From: Lumbricus terrestris
Taxonomy: Eukaryota; Annelida; Clitellata; Crassiclitellata; Lumbricidae
DNA: 64,000 nucleotides
Direction: 5' to 3'
Assembly (NCBI GenBank): GCA_949752735.1
Contig: OX457053.1
Location: forward strand, 29,590,732-29,654,731
The position numbers were made by a program, and so were the translations under genes. This document shows, piece by piece, positions 56,777 through 64,000 of the stretch. Below the pieces are notes generated by a model. That model worked only from the letters and a program-made list of their open reading frames with translations. It was not told the DNA's origin and ran no database searches. The stretch's first letter is position 1, and the number at the start of each line of letters is the position of its first letter.

Positions 56777-59700
56777 ATTGCCGTTGCGTGGTCCGCAGAA
56801 GTACTTTGAAGGTCATCCGGGTGATGAGGCGGTCTTCTTCGACTCGTACGAACGAGAGCTGAAGGAGTATGGTTTCTCGAGGCGCGATCGTGGTGACGTC
56901 AGTCCTTCCATGGACCGGCATCGCAGCTACCGCGGTGGCGCCGTCGGTGGTACCGCCGACAGTCCCCGTAGCAGCCGATACAGCAGTCCGTCCAGAGAAC
57001 GACTGGACGACCCGTTTGCGTTCAGGTACGGCGACGCAAAGAACAAGGACAGCGACCCAAGTTATTCCGGGGAAAGCCGAAAGGATCGGTCCGGCGGCGG
57101 AGTCGGAGGCAAGCAGCACAAGTACCAAGCCGGCTACAGTCCGGCCAACAGCGACTTCAGCCAGATCAGCAAGGGTCGGACTGCGAAGCGAGACAGCCGA
57201 AGCACGAGTCCGGTCTCGGCGAAGCAGAGGTTCCGAAAGGAGCGTTCCACGTCACCCACGAGCAAGGACTATCTCTGGAACTCGACCAGCACCGACGAAC
57301 TCGGATATCATATGACGTCTCGGCGCGGCTCCAAGGAGTCTCTGGACTGTTATATTTTCTCGGAGAAGCCGGGCAAAGCGGTTTACGGCAAACCGCCGCA
57401 CGCTGGATCTAGCTCGAAGAAGTCGCGTTCGTCAAGATGCGACGATGACAGTGACGTGATGTCGGATCGCGACCGCAGCTTGCGTGGTCTGGATCAGCCG
57501 CTTCTCCGACCGAAGAGGATTATCGACGAGCCGAACGCAAGGCGACGTTCCGTTGAGCTTCCGAGCGATCTGGAGCGGCAGAGAAAGCTCGAGCTGGAGA
57601 TTGCGCGAAACTTGGGCGTCTATGCTCCGAGTTCGGGCTCTGCGCGCGGGGAATTCGGGGCGGAATTCGGTGCCACCGATTCCGTCGTTAAGCACTCTCC
57701 GAAGTACGACGAACGAGCTTCTGGTGGTGGTTCAACAATGGATTTATCGCTGGTGAGACGGTTCAGCACTTCGGTGGCTGTGGCGCAGGTGTCAAGCGGA
57801 TCGACGACACCAGGCAGCAAGACACCGGTGAACAATTCCGATCAGGACTCGATGGGTGGTCGGAATTCGCACGGCAGCGACGATGTTCAGACGCTTGAGA
57901 AGCAGAAGCAGCTGCTGCTGAATCTCCTCAAGCAGATGGAGGCGGCGACCAGCGGCAGCGACGTCGAACTGCCGGAAGACGAGGCCAAGAAGGAGCCGAT
58001 CGTGGTGGACGACGATTCCGACCTGGACGTCGGAAACGATCCGGAATCGTTGCTGCGGAAGGAGTACCTCCTCAAGGCGGGCGACCGGAAAAACCACGTG
58101 GCCGGCGCTCACGACACGACGGACCACGGCAAAAAGGACGGTGGCGTCAAATCAAAGGATCTTGTTAAGATTAAATCGATCGACACGAGCCAGAGCTTTC
58201 GAAAGCAGATGGAGGCGCAGAAGAAGCAGGGCGATCCCGACCACGGGTCGCGTTCGTCGTCCGCTTCTCCCGTGCCGCAGTCCGTCCAACCGGATCGCTT
58301 GACCCAGATGTCCTGCCGCGATCCGCTGGACGTCGTGGATCCGTACGAGGCGTGTAACTCTCCGATTGAAATTCCAAATGACTTTATTCCTTCGAAGCGC
58401 CAGAGCGTCGACGGTATTTCCGGGGTCTGCGTCAAACACAAGCGCTCGTATCGGATTAAACTCTCGGACGACGCCTTCAGCTCGAGCGGTGACGAGGAGT
58501 TGGGTGCGTTTTCACCGTCGTCATCGCGGCACAGCCATCATTCGGTCGGTCACGACGATGCTGGAATTTCCGGAGGCGGATTACCGGAAAGTGCGCCACC
58601 TACATCGCGCGTCATTTCGGTTGAGTCGTCGTGGTCCGGAGACGAGATGCTAAAGGAGCTCCAGCTGCCCTTGAGGAGGTCTCAAAGGTCTTCGGGCAAC
58701 GTGGAGGGCGGTCGAACTGAAATGTGCATCATCCCCGACTCTCCGGTCATAAAAGGATGCGAAGGATCCGGACCGCAGGAACCGCGGAAGACTATGGTTG
58801 GTGTCTGCCGCCGGGAGGAAGCGATAGATCTGCCGTTGCCTCGATTTGCATTCGACACGCTGCCTTCCAGGTCTCCCGTGCTGCTGAAACCGAGCACTCC
58901 CGTTCCGGTTAAGACGCCGGACATCGTCGCTCAGCGGGATTCGACTGCGGACGATCCGCCCTTCTCTCCGAGTTTCACGTCGTCGCCGTGCGTGGAGAAG
59001 GTGGACTGCAAGCCGGTGGATGTGGATATCACCACGGATAAGCTACCCGAGGAAAAACTGTTGAAGCTAGAGCTGAACGAGTTGAACGGGGACATGGGTA
59101 AAATTAACGGCACTGTTAACGGTGACTTGGATGTCGGTGGTAGCACTGTGCTGCCACCTGTTGTCATCGAGCCACCTCTGATTGACGTTAAGATGGAATC
59201 GGTTGAGCTTTCTAGCGCCCTACAGCTGGACAGTGTGATTGAGCAGCTTGTGGCCGATGTTGTAGCTGCTGGTGGTGCCGACGAAACTAAGGAGTTGGCC
59301 AAAGAGGTGCCGTATATTGTCATCAAGCCGTGCAACGGTGGAGAAGTCATTACAAAGTGCGAAGACCCCGAACCCAACACGACTGTCTGTGAGAGCGACC
59401 TTGAACTGCCGGCTGATTCTCTGGACGTTAAACCTCCAGCGGATCTGGAGCCGTGCGTCGCCGAATCCGCGGCCGACCCAACAAAAGACGCAGCAGCCGA
59501 CACAAAGGACCTGCTGGAGCCGGACGAATCCAAAGTCGTAAAACAGAACGCCTCCGATTCGGACGTATCCGATCTCCTGTCGCCGACGCCGTCGTTGCCC
59601 TCCATCGAGGATCGGATTCGTGCGCTCGACGACATGCTGAAGCTCGTCGGGCAGGGCGGGTCCAAACCGGTGGGAAGCACAATTGAAATCTCACCCGCCC

Positions 59701-62264
59701 CAGCCCTCGATTACCGCGAGAAGTACGGACGGCGAAGGAGGGAGCCGTCGCTGCAACTACCCCAGCAGATTGAGAATCGTAACGAGGTTTCGGCGTTGGC
59801 ACGAACGTTGCTGTCACGTAGCAGTATATTCGATCAGGACTCGCAGAGACTCGAGCAGCTCCACACGAAGTACGAACCGAGCAGCGTGCACGCCAACCTC
59901 GGACGGTTGCCGAGCGTCGACACGTACTCGTCCATGTACTCCCCGCTCTTCCGGGGCGCTGTTGGCGGGGGCCAGGACGGTGTGCCGCCGTCGGTTCTTT
60001 CTTCGAACCCTTCCTACGGGTACCTCAGTTCTCCGGCCGTTGGGGATATACCGCGATCCGGATGGAATACGCCTGGAGCGACGCCGGGGAACGTACCGAA
60101 CTGGAATGCGTCCAGCGTTGGCCAGCAGTTGATGATTTCGACGGCTGTGGCTTGGCCGTCCTCGGCTTCTGCTGCTGCAACTCCATCCCCGCTCCTAGCT
60201 TCTACGGTTCCACCACTGTCTATTGTTACTCAGACCTCGGTGATCGCACCTCCCCCGCTCTGGCCATCCGCGGGAATTCCCAACCAGCCGGGCAACAATC
60301 TGCGACCCACGTCGCTCGAGTCTCCCGCCGCCGTTCGACCCGTTCAGTTTTTCCACCAGACGAGCTTCGACGGCGCACGCTCTGCCACTTCGATGATCCC
60401 ACCCTACTCCGGCGGCGCAACTGCGATGTATCCGCAGACCGTGCTGGTAAACAACGCCGATCCCCGACGACTCTCCCGCCCCGATCTGTCGAACGTGTCC
60501 CCGTTGCTGTCGCCTCCGATCGCGAAACGTCAGGACAGCCATTCATCCGACCTTGACCTCTGGACGACCTCTCTGAAGCATGAACCCGTCGTGACCCCTC
60601 TGTCCAATAAACCGAAGGAGCTGGTCTCTCCACCGGTTTCGATACTGAAGAAACAGCCAAAGGAGGAAATCCAGATCGTCAATGATACGCCTCCTGATGC
60701 AGCTGTTGTCAGCGCCGTTTCAACGCCACTCCCTGGCGGCAAACGGAAGGCGGACCAGGCGTTTGTTTCGGAGGCGTCGGCGTCAAAATCCGCCAGTCTG
60801 ACGAAGATTCCGAAGGTTTCCGGGCCGGCAAGAACTGACGTGGCAGCAGCATCTAGAACGGATAAGGACTCTGACGAAAAGTCACAGAAGACTGCTTCCA
60901 CGTCGGAAAATAAAAAGCACGTGTTGACGCCGGGCTCGACCTCCAGTGGAAAGACGCCGCCAATCGAGTTGAAAAAGCCGCTTGCTGCTGGCAGTGTCAG
61001 TCCAAAGTCGGTGCCACCGAGCAAATCGGACGACAAGAAATCTGAAACCAGCGTCAAGAAGTTGGAGGATTCTGGAAAGAGTTACGTTAAGAAGATTGTC
61101 AAACCGTCTGGACTGAAAGTGGGTGCTGTGCACGCAGATAAAGTTGAGCATGCGAAGAAGGACGGCCAGGTTAAGGTTTTGAGCGACGTTGCCGGCGATA
61201 TATCCGCAGAGCAGGGTGGCGGCAAGGACAAGCTTGGAAAGTCGGTTAAAGCGAAGGTAACTGCTAAAGAGAGCTCGGAAAAGGAGAAGGAGAAGTCCAT
61301 GCCAGAGTCGAAAGACGTTGCACCGGATGGCAATAAGCTGAAAGATAAGGAGAAAGCGGATCACATCAAGCACAAGACGGTTGAGCAGAAAAATGCCGGC
61401 AAACCTAAAGACGGTGGCTTGGAGGATAGCCGGAAACTCGGCGATCCCATCAAGGAAGAGATAAAGAAGGAGAAGGCCGTCGAATCGGGGAAGAATATCG
61501 TTCGAAAGGAGAGGCTGATGTCACTCGATTCCAACAAGGAGGAGGCGAAGAAGCTGGAAGACGCACGGAAGCAGAAGACGACCAGCCGCGAAAACTCGAA
61601 AGAGGCGATCAAGAAGGAGAAACCGCGGCACGGCGACAAACCGGTGATAGCCAGCGACCCGAAACTCTCAAAAGATAAACAACTGAAACCGGAGAAGACC
61701 ATCGTCAGCAAACAGCCGAAGACTCCACCAACCGACTTATCAGACAAGTCGGTCAAAAAGGACAAGAACGCGTTGAAAATCAACAAGAAAGAACGACACG
61801 AGTGCAAAGAGAACGTCGCCGACATCTCGAAGCTGGGCGAGAAGCCGAGCAGGCCGCAGCCGGACGCGAAGTCGCAGAGCAGTGGAACGGGGAAGCCGGA
61901 CTCGAAACTGCCGTCTAGCGAGAGCAAGAGCAGCGGAACGGGTGGCAGCCGAGGGGACGCGGAGCGGGGCAGCAAGAGCGAATCGAAGAAGAAGTCGAGC
62001 GACGGGAGTAGGACGGAGAAAAAGAGCGAGGTGGACAAGAAGAAGTCATCGGAGAAGAAGTCGGAGAAGTCGAAGGAGAAACGGCCGGAGGAGAAGCGCG
62101 AGATCAAGGCTCTGTTGCAGGATCCGCATGACAGTCCCTCTGGTGCTGGTGCTGCAGGCTACGTGTCGATGTACGATATGGTTAAGAGACGTTCGAAGAT
62201 GAGAGGCCGAGACGACAGCTTTGGCAGCATTGAAGATCGTTCGAAATGCTTGAGCCAGCTTCAG
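56777..62264 (+). CDS. SPEN: SPEN exon 12: giant middle-region exon
   Basis: A single 5488-nt exon (1829 codons). The acceptor is gaattgttag before 56777. The alternative ccgcag at 56797 would break the frame. The donor is CTTCAG|gtaaat after 62264. The protein is largely disordered: Ser/Arg/Asp-rich at first, then acidic Pro/Val-rich, then a long Lys/Glu/Ser-rich tail. SPEN-specific blocks are IDTSQSFRKQMEAQKK (about residues 1097-1112) and LLSRSSIFDQDSQRLEQL (about 1644-1661), both with clear counterparts in vertebrate SPEN. An LXXLL-type LLNLL motif lies near residue 1014. The exon closes with SMYDMVKRRS. No SPOC domain is present, so at least one exon must lie beyond 64000. Exon GC and CpG content is far above that of the flanking introns. 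Confidence 0.95.
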
Positions 62265-63190
62265 GTAAATGTGTGAAAGTTATGCATCTTACTTGAATTT
62301 ATAGAGCTCTGAAAAAGATGATTTTTGAGTACTTTATAGTACTTTTTTGAGTACTGTTTAGGATGCTAGAACTTTGTGTTTGTAAGATTTTGTTCTGATT
62401 GATTCGGGCATGTTGGCTGTGATCTAGGAACACTTCTTAAGTAATGATTGATTGATTGATTGAGTTTAACGTCACTTCAGCACAGAATTGGCTATTTCGT
62501 GCCTTAACATGATTCTTGAATCTGCATCGGTTTATTTTGTGCTAAAAACGTTGGGAGTTGATAAATAGGATAAACTTATAAATAGAGCAATCTGAACATA
62601 ATGCAAGTAAAACTAATAAATTAGGTTAAACACTTTCAAGTTTATGTCAACATTAGATATTTTGAATGCGTTGCATGCGTTTTTTTTATAGCAAATTCAG
62701 GTTGTTATTATTTTTATTACTGGCTAAATAATTAATGCGATCTGATGACTTTTATGGTTGATGTGTGTGTTATATTTGATTGATTTTGGCTGCCTTGGTT
62801 TTGAGAATAGTTTCAAATGCAGAGACTGAATAGTTCAATGAATGCAGAGACTGAATAGTTCAATGAATGCAGAGACTGAATAGTATTATACTGAATTAGA
62901 CTACTAGTGCAAGTCTGCTTGTGGTTTAAGGAGAGAAAGAAATACTGATTTAAGTTCTGTTGAAGTTGATCGTCAACAAAAGCCGTGCAATGGGAGCGCT
63001 TCTGAGTAGGCTTCTTGAAGGGGCGCTATATAAGTTTTCGGAATGAATGAATGTCTCTGTTATGCACCTTCTGCACACATCTGAAAACTGCTCTAACTGA
63101 TTAAATGATTTGATTAATAATACTTTGAATTGCCTACAAAATCTTTTAATATTTTTTGCCTCTATATCGTAGAATGAATGGGGTTTAATC
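62265..63190 (+). other. SPEN: SPEN intron 12, start
   Basis: Contains a 25-bp tandem repeat (atgcagagactgaatagttcaatga) at 62818-62883 and a LINE tail at 62988-63052 (gggagcgcttctgagtagg / cttgaaggggcgctatataa). Otherwise unique AT-rich DNA. Confidence 0.75.
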
Positions 63191-64000
63191 CAGTGGTTCT
63201 CAAAGTGGTGGTCCGCGGACCGGCGCCGGTCCGCGAAGACCTGATCACCGGTCCGTGAAGAAATCTGAGAGTGAAAATAAATTATAAATATTAAATTGAT
63301 ATATGTTTCAAACTGTGAAATTATTTGAATTGTTATTCAAAATTTATTCAAAGTTCTATTCGATTTCACAAAATACATTACCAGTGCCTTATTTTAACTT
63401 GCCAACTGGCTTTTTAAATAATTTGTTTTTTAAAAATTAATTATCTATGTCTATTGCTGCAGTCAATTTCGTTTTATTTCTGTTGATTCTTTGGTGTGCG
63501 ATAGTCAAGTAAACGCTGATCATTGTGATCAATCATTAAGTTTTTTTCTTACTGGATGTATAGTACCGGTAGTTCTTTAAATTTTATAACATGATATAAT
63601 ATTAGAAATATAAACAAATGTGTTTGTGTGATTTTAGAAATTTGCAAAATGTAAACAAGCCTGTCTGGGCATTTTTTTAAGATTTAAAATTAGAGAAAAT
63701 TGCTAGAGCGTGGCCGCTCAGACACATAAAATGATAATTCTGAACTGGTTTCCAATGCGAACATCCAAGCTAAAAAGGAATCGACCATTCACACGAAAAT
63801 ATGATCGACTATAATTATATAAAATGTGGTGATATTCTGATTTATGTGTTTTTATTTCGAGCAGGTGTTTCCATCATTAGCGCAAAATCTTAGTAATGTG
63901 TCATTATCTATTTTTGCAGATCCTCTTATAACATTAACAAACTTCTAATCTTGTTTGAAACTTTGAGTTCATATTTTAAAAATGCAATTAAATGACAATT
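63191..64000. mobile_element. hAT element of the 711-bp family, cut by the window edge
   Basis: Begins CAGTGGTTCTCAAAGTGGTG with tccgcggaccggcgccggtc, matching the right end of the element at 36579-37289 in reverse. The other end was not found before 64000. Confidence 0.75.

Noticed and set aside
56797..56800. ccgcag as the acceptor of SPEN exon 12
   Set aside because: It would join exon 11 in the wrong phase. The upstream gttag keeps the frame.
58931..62107. Several 100-250-residue minus-strand open frames
   Set aside because: Antisense shadows of the GC-rich SPEN giant exon, Ser/Phe-rich without domains.

Overview
The window is nuclear DNA from a multicellular animal. It has spliced genes with GT-AG introns, tRNA-derived SINEs, non-LTR retrotransposon ends, DNA transposons with target-site duplications and long microsatellites. 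AT-rich non-coding DNA, frequent TAGGCCTA-like and TACATGTA-like words and the repeat types suggest a marine invertebrate, perhaps a deuterostome such as an echinoderm or hemichordate. I cannot fix the phylum from sequence alone.

The dominant gene is a SPEN (Split ends/SHARP/MINT) homologue on the + strand, from 26758 to beyond the right edge. Twelve coding exons can be joined with consistent phase into an open frame of 2465 codons (7395 nt), incomplete at the C-terminus. They encode four RRM domains (exons 1-2, 5-6, 7-8, 9-10), RS- and RGG-rich linkers, and a 5.5-kb exon carrying the long low-complexity middle region of SPEN. The C-terminal SPOC domain must lie downstream. Intron 1 appears to be a GC-AG intron, and the acceptor of the giant exon sits inside a short tandem repeat.

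Left of SPEN are several weaker genes. On the minus strand there is a two-exon fragment of an acidic, AT-hook-like nuclear protein (23797 to 21689, continuing to lower coordinates). A diverged polyubiquitin locus lies at 20369-19522. The last exon of an unidentified, probably beta-propeller-like protein lies at 17813-16930. On the + strand a small three-exon candidate gene of unknown function ends at 15506.

The first 13.5 kb is mostly repeats: a degenerate piggyBac-type transposase, LINE fragments, an inverted-repeat (TA)n cluster, a 1.6-kb hAT element with a nested retroposon, and an almost continuous microsatellite zone from 8.2 to 11.9 kb ((CA)n, (CAA)n, (AAT)n, a 780-bp polypurine tract, a 127-bp tandem repeat, (TA)n and a GA-rich tract). 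Transposable elements also occupy nearly every SPEN intron.

Many elements have boundaries proved by the sequence. At least nine hAT-type elements have perfect 8-bp duplications. Three copies of a 63-bp TTAA-flanked element are all the same length. A SINE family shares its 3' hairpin with the local LINE, which suggests a LINE/SINE partnership. I found no CRISPR array, operon or other prokaryote-type system.
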